Assembly: GCA_038030265.1 (NCBI GenBank)
Contig: CM075940.1
Coordinates: 12,958,001-13,022,000 of the forward strand
Length of the DNA stretch: 64,000 bases
Origin: Corythucha ciliata
Lineage: Eukaryota; Arthropoda; Insecta; Hemiptera; Tingidae
Reading direction: 5' to 3'
Shown here in pieces: positions 1 through 10,054 of the stretch. The notes under the pieces were generated by a model. That model saw only the letters and a list, made by a program, of their open reading frames with translations, was not told where the DNA came from and searched no databases. Positions within the stretch are counted from its first letter, which is position 1, and every line of letters starts with the position of its first letter. The translations under genes were made by a program, and so were the position numbers.

Positions 1-142
1 TGCTCTCATGCTACCTGATGAAACAGGTCCGGGATTTGTAGCTCCAGGAAAAATAATTATGACGACGATCACGAACACCAGCGTTTCTCCGTCCTTTGAG
101 AAGTTGGATGGGAGTACTAATGTCATCGACTAGAAATTTGCG

Positions 143-535
143 ATGGAAATTCATCTGGTGAACTGTGATTTATGGGACCACGTTCAAGAAAATGCAACTG
201 ACGAGAAGTTGGGTAAAAGGGCCATGGCAGCAATTGTATCTGGCGTTAGATCGCATATTTTCGCCGACATCCGCGACCTAAAATTGGGCAAGGCCGTTTG
301 GAAGAGGCTGGATGAGATTTATGAGCCCAAAGGTTTCTCGCGCGTCGCTTCACTAATTGAGCAGTTAGTGACAGTCAGGTATGAAAATTGTCAGAATATG
401 TCCGATTATGTCAACAAAAAAATTAAATTGGCACAACAGTTGAAGTCAATTGATCACGAGATCAAGGATGGGGTGCTTGCTGCATTAATGTTTGTCAGTC
501 TACCTGACCATTTCAAACCTCTTATTATGGCCTAA
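143..535 (+). pseudogene. Copia #1 gag N-terminal part
   Basis: This 130-codon stretch resembles the copia gag (UBN2-type) capsid region: an early run ending in LWDHVQ, then a region with DEIYEPKGFSRVASLIEQL and a following YVNKKIKLAQQLKSI segment. The reading frame stops at 533-535, but the next frame immediately downstream reads as the natural continuation (residues LKLTSDLVKERL) into the next piece, so a single small indel near position 530 explains the break. The protein would form the virus-like particle of the retrotransposon. The start used here may not be the original initiator, because the first bases of the window could belong to the same gag. Confidence 0.8.
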
Positions 536-567
536 AGCTCACGTCTGATTTAGTTAAGGAGAGGTTA

Positions 568-3066
568 ATGGCCGAAGCAAGCAAATATGAAGGTTCAAGT
601 GAAAGTGCCTTGCTTTCAAAGTCCCATCAAGGTAAAAAAGGTGGATTAACCAAAGTCAAGTGTTACAATTGCAACAAATTTGGTCATTATGCTAATAAGT
701 GTCGAGCTCCCAAGAAGGATCGGGGTGGATCCAACAAAAATGGTGAAAGTGGAGACAAAGGACTAATTTTAGAAAATTCCATTCTGGCTACTGCGGCACT
801 TGACTCCAATGAGTGGTATATCGATTCAGGCGCCACGCTTCACGTCACTGGAAGAAAAGATTGGCTAACCAATATCCGAGAGCCAGATTCTAAGTCGTCT
901 GTCACTACTGCTTCGGGTGAAAAGTTGCCCATTACTGCGGTGGGGGATACCCACATTTTACTCGATATAGATGGAAAAGCCAAAAAGACACCGATCAGAA
1001 ATGTCCATTTTGTACCAGGACTTAAGTACAACTTGATTTCCTGTGTGGAACTCAGTCGGAAAGGTCTGCGAACGACCTTCGAAAACGAAAGCCGATGTGA
1101 AATCGTTGATCGCGAATCGGGCGCTGTTATCGCGATTGCTGTGTCATCAGGAAGTGGCTTGTTCAAGCTTTTACGCGCTGAGCACTTAGAGATCGCCAAC
1201 GTGACTGCCTCCTCAGAAGATGCCTCTCAAATTTGGCATAAACGTCTCGGAAATTTGAGCTCGGGAGGAATGGCTCGCCTACTCGGCGGCATGGCGACTG
1301 GTTTGAAGTTTCCCACTACACCCAGCGACAAAATTTGTAAAGGCTGTGTTTTTGGCAAGCATGCTCGAAAGCCATTTCCATCGGGCAAAGCACACCGGGC
1401 TAATGAGATTTTGGAGTTGATCCACACGGATCTGTGTGGGCCTATGAAGGAAAATTCGATTAGCGGGAAGCGATATTTTATGACCTTCACCGATGATAAA
1501 ACGAGGAAAACTTTCGTTTACTTCCTAAAGGGCAAAGATGAGGCCTTGGCGAAATTTAAAGAATTTAAGGCCAAAGTTGAGACGGAGACTGGAAAACGGA
1601 TTCGATTTATGAGGTCAGACAATGGAAAGGAATTCGTCAACAAATCCTTTTCAGAATTTTGTGCCAAGAATGGCATCCAGCACCAAAAGACGATTGATTA
1701 CTGCCCCGAACAAAATGGCGTCTCTGAACGGGTCAACCGGACTTTGGTCGAAAAAGCCCGCTCGATGATGCTTGATGCCAAGTTGCCTGTGAAATATTGG
1801 GCAGAAGCCGTGAACGCTGCGTGCTATTTAAAAAACGTAAGCCCTACCATTGCTGTGAGCAACATGACACTATTTGAAGCATGGTCAAATTCAAAACCAG
1901 ACTTGAGCCATCTTAAGGTATTTGGTTGTACTGCTTACGCCCACGTCCCCAAGTGCACGCGGACTAAGTGGGATGCTAAATCCAAGGAATTTATATTCAC
2001 CGGCTATTGCGACGATTCAAAAGGGTATCGACTCATTGACCCTTCCACTGGATGTGTTACCAAGTCAAGAGACGTGATTTTTTATGAAACCTCGTTCAAT
2101 GGGGACTCTGACGAGAAATCAAGACAACTAGACCTGAATCAATTTTTTGAAGATTTTGTGGAGATCAGGATTGAAAATTCCGCAGGCGATCAAGCGCCTG
2201 TAATGCCACCTACGCCTGTCACTTCGGATCTGAACGGTGAGGAAATCGAAGAAGAGGATTGGCAAGAAGCTGAAGATAGTATCCGGCAGGATCTGTCAGC
2301 CAACGCTTCGGGTGATTCGATGAATACTTCTCCTGCAGCAGAGCCTTCAAGAAGAGAACTGCCCGAGAGAGACCGCAAAGTCCCTCTACGTTTTGAAGAC
2401 TTCGTGATGTGTGCTGCACTGTCTATTGAATCACATGAAGATCCTACGAGTTTCGAAGAAGCTTTGTCTCAACCGGATTCTGAAAATTGGAAAACGGCCA
2501 TCATGGAAGAGTATGATTCCCTTATCCGAAACAAGTCTTGGGATCTAGTTGACCGTCCCAAAAACCACAATGTGATTAAATGCAAGTGGGGTTTCCGCAA
2601 GAAACTTTACGGCAACACTGACAAGGTTCGATACAAGGCAAGACTTGTAGTGAAAGGATGTTCCCAGATTTATGGCATCGATTATGAGGAGACATTTTCG
2701 CCTGTGGTGAGAATAGCCACACTACGAATTTTGCTTTCCCTGGCTGCGTCACATTCATGGACGATTGAACAAATGGACGCCGTCACTGCATTTCTGCAAC
2801 CTGACTTGAAAGAAGAGATCTACATGTACCATCCAGAAATTTTCAAAAATGGAAAAGTGAAAACACAGTTTGACAAGGTCTGCAAACTCAAGAAGTCAGT
2901 TTATGGACTCAAGCAAGCGAGCCGATTATGGTACGAAAAATTCGATCTTGTAATGACACAACTTGGACTAACCAAAGCTCAATTCGATCCTTGCGTCTTC
3001 TACAAATTTGACTGCGACTATATCTTCATCTTGGCTTTGTATGTTGATGATGCTATCATTATATAA
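568..3066 (+). pseudogene. Copia #1 gag-pol: zinc knuckle, protease, integrase, RT
   Basis: An 832-codon frame. A CCHC zinc knuckle (C32, C35, H40, C45) is followed by an aspartic protease with DSGAT (D86). The integrase zinc-binding segment carries WHKRLGN and CKGCVFGK. The integrase catalytic core has D near residue 288 (HTDLCGP), D near 351 (SDNGKEF) and E near 387 (NGVSERVNR). After a variable linker comes the RT, with YKARLVVKG, DAVTAFL, KSVYGLKQASRLWY and YVDD beginning at residue 825. It ends at a stop at 3,064-3,066, just after YVDD, where a small indel pushes the rest of RT into another frame. All catalytic residues I can see up to that point are present, so the decay looks fairly recent. 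Confidence 0.93.
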
Positions 3067-3068
3067 AT

Positions 3069-3738
3069 AAAATCAAGGGCGACTTGATGAGCAAATTGGA
3101 GATGAAAGACCTGGGACCTGTGAGTTACTGCCTTGGCATGCATATTGTGAGTGACCCAGAAACTGGAACAGTGAGCATTGATCAGAAGAGGTACATCGAA
3201 ACTATTCTCAAGCGATTCCAAATGTCGGACTGTAAACCTCAAGGAACTCCGATGGAAAGTGGATTAAAGCTCATGAAGAGTGAGCATCAGAAGGCTGATG
3301 TGCCCTACCAGGCTGCGATAGGATCACTAATGTATGCCGCTATCTGCTCAAGGCCGGACTTATCGTTTTCAGTGGGGGCACTGAGCCGTTTCAATTCGAA
3401 CGCAAGTGACATTCACTGGTCTTACGTGAAAAGAGTTTTTCGATATCTCAGGAAGACAACCGACGCAAAACTTGTGTACAGGAAGTCTTCGAATCCCGTT
3501 CGTGGATATGCAGATGCCAATTATGTGGACGACCCGGTGGACCGCATATCAGTGACTGGATACGTGTTTCTGTTATCCTCCGGAGCAATCAGCTGGTCGA
3601 GCAAGAAGCAACCAACTGTTGCCCGATCCACAACAGAGGCTGAATACATGTCAGTCTCTTCAGAATTCTTCGCATCATAGCCGCACCAAACATATTGACG
3701 TCCACCACCACCATTATCTGTTCTCTCTCACCCGTTGA
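3069..3738 (+). pseudogene. Copia #1 RT thumb and RNase H, internally deleted
   Basis: The frame continues the copia RT after YVDD: MKDLGPVSYCLGM, then VPYQAAIGSLMYAAICSRPD and the RNase H part with GYADANY and TTEAEYMSVS. The stop at 3,678-3,680 falls right after TTEAEYMSVSSEFF. Immediately downstream, from 3,682, the residues RTKHIDV appear in another frame. That motif is the extreme end of copia RNase H, so the intervening 50 or so residues have been deleted. No 3' LTR can be delimited beyond it. Confidence 0.88.
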
Positions 3739-4560
3739 TATTGCGACGCGCGATACAGTTATTTCTTACAGTTAAATTTGTAAATTACATTTTTCGTGAT
3801 TAAACAGTTGTTTTAATTAAAGCTCACCAAATTCCCGCATATTTAAACAGAGGCAAATCTTCTTAAATGGTGTGGTTGGCTCTAGTATGCATTTTGAGGC
3901 TGAACAATTAACACTAAGAGGTCGATCTGCAGGCTTTTTATGAATCTGCAGATCTGCACGATACGGGGAGGGGGGGGAGAGCCAATTGTATTGACAAGGA
4001 AGCGTCAAAATTGAAGCAAATTTACGTAAATGGTATGATTGGCTGTTGCATGCAATAATGAACGAATTAAGCAAAACTGATGGATCGAGTGAGTCCCTTA
4101 TAATTATTGTCTCATCAAAATACGATCGGCAATGTTGTGCCTATTACTGGTCAACTGTAACTTTCTTTTTCAATTTTAGTCCCATTTTTGTTGAATTACG
4201 GAATTTTAGGTGTTAATCTACAGATTTGCAGATGCGAGATGTTAATCTTGCAGATCTGCGTTTTAGACAGACCCATTCGTCTTCATTTTAATTACTTGCA
4301 CGAGCTTAAATTGCTTTGTGTGAGGAGTTAATTATGTTTGTCTCACGATAATTTGACGTCCATAAAAGCTCCACATTGATGACTGATGATTTCCAGAATA
4401 TTATTATGTTACAAGAACACGAACTTGGAATTTTCTGAATTAACAGCTATGAAAATTACTTTTGATTTATTATACAAATTGTTATGTATCCATGGTGACT
4501 ATAGAGTCACACTTCGTCTGTTTTTCATAAAAAATAAAATTATTCGGTATTCGGACTATT
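3739..4560. other. AT-rich sequence without recognisable genes
   Basis: No domain or conserved reading frame is recognisable. An imperfect direct repeat of about 40 bp is visible at 3,860-3,900 and 4,015-4,055 (both containing AAATGGT and TTGGCT). The TCTGCAG/CAGATCTGC motif recurs at 3,928-3,957 and 4,218-4,260. It could be decayed LTR or unique intergenic DNA. Confidence 0.4.
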
Positions 4561-4565
4561 ATTCC

Positions 4566-4930
4566 AGATCCTAAGCTGCAGCCAAGTCAACGAATTTTCG
4601 TCAGTTACACCAAGGACAAATTCCAATTCCAGTGCATCGGTTTCCTCCCAGTCACGGTAACATTTCGTCAACGGACGAAATTGTCGAACCTTTATGTGAC
4701 AGACGCCTTTATGTGAGTGGATCGTTCACTTCGCGAACCTACTTTCTTTCGGTGAATTCTTCCATGCTATTGCTGAACGTCAAGTCCCTCTTACCGATTT
4801 CAACAAAAATTCGGCTCTCTCTTCCTTTGCTTGGCAAATTTGAAGATCTTTTCAGCGACATGCCGCGGCACGTAGGACCACCTGTTGACATTTCTCTACG
4901 CTCAGGTTCCAAGCGGCACGATAGCAGCTG
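4566..4930 (+). pseudogene. Ty3/gypsy protease-to-RT linker fragment
   Basis: Pieces in three frames resemble the downstream half of a gypsy protease and the linker before RT. One frame reads LPVTVTFRQRTKLSNLYVTD. A second contains EFFHAIAERQVPLTDFN. A third contains KFEDLFSDMPRHVGPPVDI, the kind of acidic linker found just before gypsy RT. No RT follows, because the sequence switches to a LINE fragment at about 4,960. Stop codons interrupt every frame. This is similarity judged by eye and the call is moderate. Confidence 0.5.
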
Positions 4931-4949
4931 AGCTACATATGAAGCGGCG

Positions 4950-5650
4950 CCTATCACTCAGATGAAAAGTGATAGGATCGTGAAGCGTCTGGATCTAGGA
5001 AGATCGGTTCAGGTAAAGGTGTGTCATAGGGAGGGGTTTAGTGTCCAGGAGAATGATCTGAACTGCTATACGGATGGCTCGAAACTGGAAACGGGTGCAA
5101 CAGGGTGTGGGGGTCTGAATTCCACAGCTGGAAGTAGAACACTGTCGGCACCTCGGAAACTGGGCAGCGGTGTTCCAGGCTGAGGTTATGGCAGACGGTG
5201 TTGCAATTAGTTCCTGGCAAGGAACATCGGCATGCAGGCAGGCGAGGTTGTGCATAAGAAGTTGGGATAGAGGAGCAACAGCTTGGCTGTTGTCTCTACA
5301 TAGGCGTAATCTGCGAAGAGCAGTGGGGATGTTTACGGGCCACTACGCTGTCCGTAGGCATCTATTCAAGATGGGCATAATGGCGGACCCAGTGTGTAGG
5401 GAAGGTGAAGGGGAGGAAGAGACGACGGCACACTTTGTTCGTAGGTGCGATAGGTTCGCGGCGAATCAGGTTTCAAGTTTTTGAACGGATAGGCTACCCG
5501 CCCTGGCATTCTCCAGAACCGAGGGGGTTCGAGTTTTGGAATTTGTTAGGAGGGCGCCGAGGTTTGTGGACTCGCATTTGGTCTCCCGAGCCCGACCCCA
5601 ACACCCTTGGGTATGGCGTATGAGCTGTGACGGACTTGGTACCTCCACTA
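4950..5650 (+). pseudogene. I-group non-LTR retrotransposon 3' fragment (RNase H and C-terminus)
   Basis: The first piece (about 4,962-5,183) carries the start of a LINE RNase H domain, CYTDGSKLETGATGCG. The middle of RNase H is deleted. From about 5,290 a second frame gives the typical C-terminal block of these elements, FTGHYAVRRHLFKMG followed by a degraded cysteine/histidine cluster (DPVCREGEGEEETTAHFVRRC). A third frame, near 5,530-5,570, gives LEFVRRAPRFVD, the usual tail. The same C-terminal organisation is seen in the R1-like element at 16.4-20 kb, but the residues differ enough to be another family. The 5' end is truncated and the copy is inactive. Confidence 0.75.
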
Positions 5651-5679
5651 CTGTGACGTCACCTCAAGAAGAAACTTAT

Positions 5680-5830
5680 TGTTTTACACTTTATGATGTA
5701 CCTAAGAGGTTACAATGAGGTTATTGATTTTCTGAATAGAATATTGTATCAATAGAGCCCCGTTCGTGAATCGGTCTCGATTATTATAAAAACCCAGTTT
5801 TCCCTTAATTTTAAAGTCAATTGGTTTACA
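5680..5830 (+). promoter_or_regulatory. Probable 5' LTR of gypsy #1
   Basis: The sequence immediately before the likely primer-binding site ends in TTTACA, and a TG-initiated stretch starts near 5,680. An LTR of about 150 bp is therefore possible, but I cannot find its 3' partner because the element is truncated on the right. The left boundary is a guess. Confidence 0.35.
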
Positions 5831-5848
5831 TGGTGCTGAAACCCGTGT
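5831..5848 (+). promoter_or_regulatory. Probable tRNA primer-binding site of gypsy #1
   Basis: TGGTGCTGAAACCCGTG starts one base after the TTTACA LTR end and about 120 bases before the first gag frame, as expected for a reverse-transcription primer-binding site. The tRNA species is not assigned. Confidence 0.45.
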
Positions 5849-5951
5849 AGTGAGTGAGATCGTTCGTTAGGTACCTAGTCAGTTTTTCGCCGTCGCAGCC
5901 ATTCCCGTCCAAACGCGCAGCGGTTCGTCCAGGACCAGCCCCTTTTACGAG

Positions 5952-7397
5952 TTGTGGTTTGCGGCGTTTGGAATAAACCTACAGGAATTCTACGATATGT
6001 CGGAAGACGAGGCCGTAAATCTTCGACCACCGCCACCGTTCAAATTTGCGGATAAGCAAAATGTCGCAGGTCAGTGGGAAGAATGGGTTCAATCGTTTGA
6101 TTGGTACGCCGAAGCGATTAACCTCAGTAAAAAGAGCCCGCAAAACCAGGTCGCGACTTTTATGACGGTGTTGGGTCCAGAAGCGATAACGATTTATAAG
6201 ACCTTCAAACTCACCGAGGATCAGAAGAAATCAATGAAACACATCAAAACACTGTTTGACGCGTACTTCCTACCCAAGGTAAATAAAACCTACGAGCGAT
6301 TATTATTCAATCGCTTATCACAAAAAACGGGTCAACCCTTTGACGAATTCCTTACGGAAGCGATAAATCAGGCAAATAAATGTCAATAAGGGACCCTTAG
6401 AGACGAATTTCTATGTGATAAAATTGTCGTAGGTATACTTGACGATGAGGTCAGAAAATCGCTGCTGTCAACAGACAACCTTGACTACGACAAAGCCGTC
6501 TCAGCTTGCAGAGCCGCGGAATTAGCGTGTAAGCAAATGACTGGCATAAGGGAAGACCAGGTGGAAATTAATGCGATTAACAAAAAACATCACGAAACTA
6601 AAAAATCGAAAAATGATCAGAAAAGGACGAAATCCAAAAATGAAACATTCCATTGTCGACGGTGTGGAACTGAACACGGGCGCCGATCCTGTCCTGCATA
6701 TAAACACCGATGTACAAAATGCCATTTAAGAGGCCATTTTGATCAATTTTGTTTCTCAAAATCAGTTAATACTTGCGAGAAATCATTCGAGGAATTAGGC
6801 TCAACAATGGACTTGTATGTTGGATCGGTTCAGAAGGCGATCTCCAGCGAAGGGGATTGGAATGAGCCCATTACATTTCCTGGAAATCACTCGGTAATCT
6901 TCAAATTGGACACCGGCGCGCAATGTGACATAATCACGATAAACGAAGTAAATAAATGTAAGCTTCGTGTGAACAAATCGATCGTGAAATCGCTAATTTC
7001 ATATAGTCACGACACTACGCCAGTGTTGGGTGAAACCGAAGTGCCCATCAAAACAAAACATGGGTATTCAACTAAATTGAATTTCATAGTAGTCGCCACT
7101 GGACATAACTGCATTTTGGGTAAAAAATCATGTGAGCAACTAGGATTGGTGAAACGAGTTGAAGAACTGAAGCGGGATAAAGATCTATTCACTGGCATAG
7201 GATGTATAAAACAATTCGAGTATGATATTGACCTAATAGAAAATCCAAATTTCAAAATTTATCCTCCTCGGAAAATTCCGTTCTCAATTCAAAGTGAGGT
7301 GAAAAAAGAATTGGATAGAATGGTCGAAAATAAAATCATAGAGCCTATGAATGAACCTGCTCCAGCCGTTTCTCCCATGGTTGTCGAATTTGCATAG
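5952..7397 (+). pseudogene. Gypsy #1 gag, zinc knuckles and protease to RT start
   Basis: One frame runs from the gag capsid region (PPPPFKFADKQNVAGQWEEW) through two cysteine-histidine motifs (CRRCGTEHGRRSC and CTKCHLRGHFDQFC) into a protease with LDTGAQCD and on to the RT entry (PPRKIPFSI). An in-frame TAA at 6,387-6,389 splits gag, but the same frame resumes directly after it (TLRDEFLCDKIVVGI), so this is a nonsense change rather than an indel. The frame is lost at 7,397, inside the RT palm. The encoded polyprotein would supply capsid and processing activities. Confidence 0.87.
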
Positions 7398-8702
7398 ACC
7401 TTACAGACGTTAACAAAAACATAAAGCGCCGCCAATACCCCTTGCAGACAATCGACGAAGTCGCAGCAAATCTTCATGGTTCCAAAATATATTCCAAACT
7501 AGACTGCGCTCGAGGATTTTGGCAAATAAAAGTATCCCGCCGAACGTCAAATTACTTGGCATTCTCGACGCCATGGGGAAGATTTCGCACTCTCAGACTC
7601 CCGTTTGGCTTAAGCTCGGCCCCTGAAGTGTTCCAGGCGTGGATGTCGACCCTGCTCGGAGGAAAAAAAAGGCGTGGAAGTTGCAATGGATGATATTCTT
7701 TGTCATGCAAGAAACAAAGAAGAACTGGAAAATATCACTCAAGATGTCCTAAATACCCTGAAAAAAGCCGGACTGAAGATGAATCCAGAGAAATGTATTT
7801 TCAATACACCGAAGGTGGTTTTCCTCGGACACGTCATTTCTGAAAAAGGAATAGAGGCAGACCCTGAAAAAGTAGCAAGTTTGGAAAAATTCAAAATACC
7901 TGAGAATGTCAATGAACTTCAAAGATTTTTGGGCATGGTTACATACCTGTCAAAATTCATACAAAATCTCTCAGATTTGACTCAGCCTCTACGCCAGCTG
8001 CTACATAAAGAGATAGAGTGGTACTGGGGTCCCGAACAGCAGTCAGCATTTGATTTACTGTTGTCAAAAATCAAGAAAGCTCCAGTCCTTTGCCACTACA
8101 ACCCCAATGAGCCCGTCACTCTCTCCGTAGATGCGAGTGAACATTCTGTTGGCGCCTGTTTAATTCAGAATGATCAACCCATAGCCTACAGCTCAAAGGC
8201 ACTCACCAAATCAGAACGAAACTACAGCCAGATAGAAAAAGAGGCTTTAGCAATTTTGGTTGCTTGCAAGAAATACCATTCCCATGTCTGGGGAAACACG
8301 CACCTGGTAGTGGAGAGCGATCACAAACCGCTCGAGAATATTTTCAAAAAACCACTGCACAAGGCTCCAGCTCGACTCCAACGAATTTTATTTGAGATAA
8401 TGCCGTACAACCCAACAGTGGTCTATAAAAAAGGAAAAGAGCTTTTTATCGCTGACCCACTCAGTAGGGACATAAAAAATTTGCCTGAATTTGACCAACC
8501 ACCGGAAATAACTATTCATGTTGCCATTCCATTCTCAAAATCGCGTTTGGAACAACTTGAGGAAGCAACTGTGCAGGATCCGACGCTGAAGGAAGTTAAA
8601 AATTTTATTTTAAACGGATGGCCGGATGACAAAAACTCCTCCCTGAACAGGTTCAAATTTATTTTAGTTTTCGAGAAGAACTGGGACTTTACAACAATTT
8701 GA
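7396..8702 (+). pseudogene. Gypsy #1 reverse transcriptase and RNase H
   Basis: The RT palm continues in a second frame (about 7,396-7,665) with YSKLDCARGFWQIKV, which carries the first catalytic aspartate, and LPFGLSSAPEVFQ. A third frame from 7,674 carries the YxDD-box region as AMDDILCHA, so both aspartates are kept, then FLGHVIS. RNase H follows with SVDASEHSVGACL and YSQIEKEALAIL, ending in ADPLSR. A run of eight A bases at 7,662-7,669 sits where the frame changes, so the break may be a homopolymer slip in evolution or in sequencing. The frame stops at 8,700-8,702, before integrase. Confidence 0.9.
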
Positions 8703-9173
8703 TCGTGAAAGGAGAACAAATTGTCATTCCTCAAACAATGGTGGAAATTCTACTGAAGGAAATTCACCGCAGTCATAGAGGAATAGAAGGCTGCACCAAA
8801 TTGGCTAGAGAAAATGTATTTTGGCCAAAAATGGCACAACACATCAGATCTTATGTGGAAAGTTGCCCAACCTGCAAAAAACTCCAAAAAAATAAGCCAA
8901 TGGAGCAGATTACCACAGGTGAAATTCCAGAAAGGCCCTGGCAAATAGTGGCCACAGACCTTTTCAACCTCAATCACCGTGACTTTCTCGTCATAGCAGA
9001 CAGCTACTCTGGATTTTACGACTTTGTTGAATTAACATCTACCACTAGCTCAGCGGTTATCAAGAACCTGAAGCGTTGGTTTGCAACCTTCGGAATCCCG
9101 GACCAAGTGAACTCCGACGGTGGTCCCCAATATTCCAGCAGTGAGTTCAAGGACTTCCTCAAGTCCTGGGAGA

Positions 9174-9476
9174 AGCGCGCCTCGATGGTGTAATGGATAC
9201 AATGCTCGCTTCACAACCCAGCGGGCCTGGGTTCGAATCCAGCCATTGCCCATTACACTATAAGGCTGCGGCGAGCTGTGACACGGAACACCCGACTTCG
9301 TGTGGGCGTTCCCGGCGATGTGCGTTCAACAAACCGCGCACCGACCGAAACGCCCGCGTAGTACTGGTGTGAAGTGCACAGTTAGATCTGGGTATGGCGT
9401 AGGAGCCCAAGTGAGGCTTAGGCGCCTGCCGGGTTCAAAGCCCGGCGCCCCCGACAAAAAAAAAAAAAAAAAAAAA
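9174..9476 (+). mobile_element. tRNA-derived SINE with a second tRNA-like module
   Basis: A 303-bp insertion in the gypsy #1 integrase, bounded by the 13-bp duplication AAGTCCTGGGAGA (9,161-9,173 and 9,477-9,489) and ending in a run of more than 20 A. The 5' head is tRNA-like, with an internal RNA polymerase III A box TGGTGTAATGG (9,186-9,196) and an exact B box GGTTCGAATCC (9,230-9,240). The 3' part has a second A-box-like TGGCGTAGGAG (9,395-9,405), then GCCGGG-TTCAAAG-CCCGGC, a perfect tRNA T-arm hairpin (9,428-9,446). It encodes no protein and would need a LINE for mobility. The head recurs as a truncated copy at 16,312-16,366. Confidence 0.9.
9186..9240 (+). promoter_or_regulatory. Internal Pol III promoter (A and B boxes) of the SINE
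   Basis: The A box at 9,186-9,196 fits TRGYNNARNNG, and the B box at 9,230-9,240 fits GGTTCGANTCC exactly. The spacing is normal for a tRNA gene. The acceptor and anticodon stems pair poorly, so this is a SINE promoter and not a functional tRNA gene. Confidence 0.85.
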
Positions 9477-9861
9477 AAGTCCTGGGAGATTCGACACAGA
9501 ATATCAAGTCCAGAGTTTGCACGTTCAAATGGGTTAGCGGAGCGCTATGTCCAAGAAGCCAAATTACTTTTGAAAAAATGCCTTACCGACAACTCTGATC
9601 CATTTCTAGCTCTGCTAAATCAGCGTAATACGCCAAGGGGTAACATCGGCTCACCAGCGCAACGTCTCATGGGTAGAAGAACGAAAACTCTTCTCCCATG
9701 TCTGCAGTCTACTCTTAACCCACATTTGATCAAGCCAGAAGAGGTACGGCTAACACTAAAAAAGATGCATGAGAGGGAGAAAACCGCCGCAGACAGAGGA
9801 AAATCCGTGCCAATGCTCTTTGCCAACGGAGATCACATATTGTGGAGAAAATCACCTCGAT

Positions 9862-10054
9862 GGATGCACGTAGCTGTCTGGACTCCGCTTTCAGCCAATT
9901 TGGAATTCCCACTGCTGTGGTCTCTGACATCGGCCCTCAGTACACTTCTAAATACTTTAGCGAATTTCTGAAGGAAAAGGGAGTTGAATTTCACAAAACT
10001 ACAGCTCCTTATTAACCCATCGACAAACGGGCAAGCTAAGAGGTGTGTTCAGAC
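9862..10054 (+). pseudogene. Second gypsy integrase fragment (left part)
   Basis: A different gypsy family starts abruptly here: SAFSQFGIPTAVVSDIGPQY holds the second catalytic aspartate, followed by YFSEFLKEKGVEFHKTTAPY. After a one-base shift it reads PSTNGQAKRCVQT, the third catalytic region with E replaced by K. The frame is then interrupted at 10,054 by a hAT-like element and resumes at 12,349 (TLKNRL). About 65 integrase residues are left in total, with no RT. Confidence 0.8.

Larger units (their letters stand above)
1..3738 (+). mobile_element. Degraded Ty1/copia retrotransposon (copia #1)
   Basis: A copia-order element with gag, CCHC knuckle, aspartic protease, integrase, reverse transcriptase and RNase H remnants in the order protease-integrase-RT, which is diagnostic for Ty1/copia. 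The first 142 bases may be leader or LTR sequence, but no primer-binding site or LTR pair is visible, and the left end may lie outside the window. Gag and pol are broken by frameshifts near 530 and near 3,066, and the RNase H domain has an internal deletion near 3,680. It is a dead copy. The family call is secure; the outer boundaries are not. Confidence 0.9.
5680..9860 (+). mobile_element. Ty3/gypsy element #1, 3'-truncated and SINE-interrupted
   Basis: Gag, zinc knuckles, protease, RT, RNase H and integrase follow in Ty3/gypsy order. The copy carries an in-frame stop in gag, two frameshifts in RT, one before integrase, and a tRNA-derived SINE in the integrase core. Near 9,860 the sequence changes abruptly to the integrase of a different gypsy family, so the 3' end and LTR are missing. 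Confidence 0.88.
8699..9860 (+). pseudogene. Gypsy #1 integrase, split by a SINE
   Basis: The first part (8,699-9,173) has the HHCC zinc domain (HRSHRGIEG, then SCPTCKKL), the catalytic ATDLFN and SDGGPQYSS motifs, and stops at KSWE where the SINE begins. After the SINE, from 9,490, the frame continues with RSNGLAERYVQEAK, which holds the third catalytic residue (E), and then a C-terminal region up to about 9,860. The 13-bp duplication either side of the SINE shows that this was one integrase before insertion. Confidence 0.88.

Noticed and set aside
4386..4574. 62-codon open frame
   Set aside because: AT-rich sequence with no similarity and no context.
5609..5625. 17-base near-match to the SINE tail (GGGTATGGCGTAGGAGC) as evidence that the LINE mobilises the SINE
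   Set aside because: One mismatch in 17 bases is expected several times by chance in a window of this size, and the match does not extend.
9176..9250. A functional tRNA gene
   Set aside because: A and B boxes are present, but the stems pair poorly and the sequence continues into a poly-A-tailed SINE with a target duplication.
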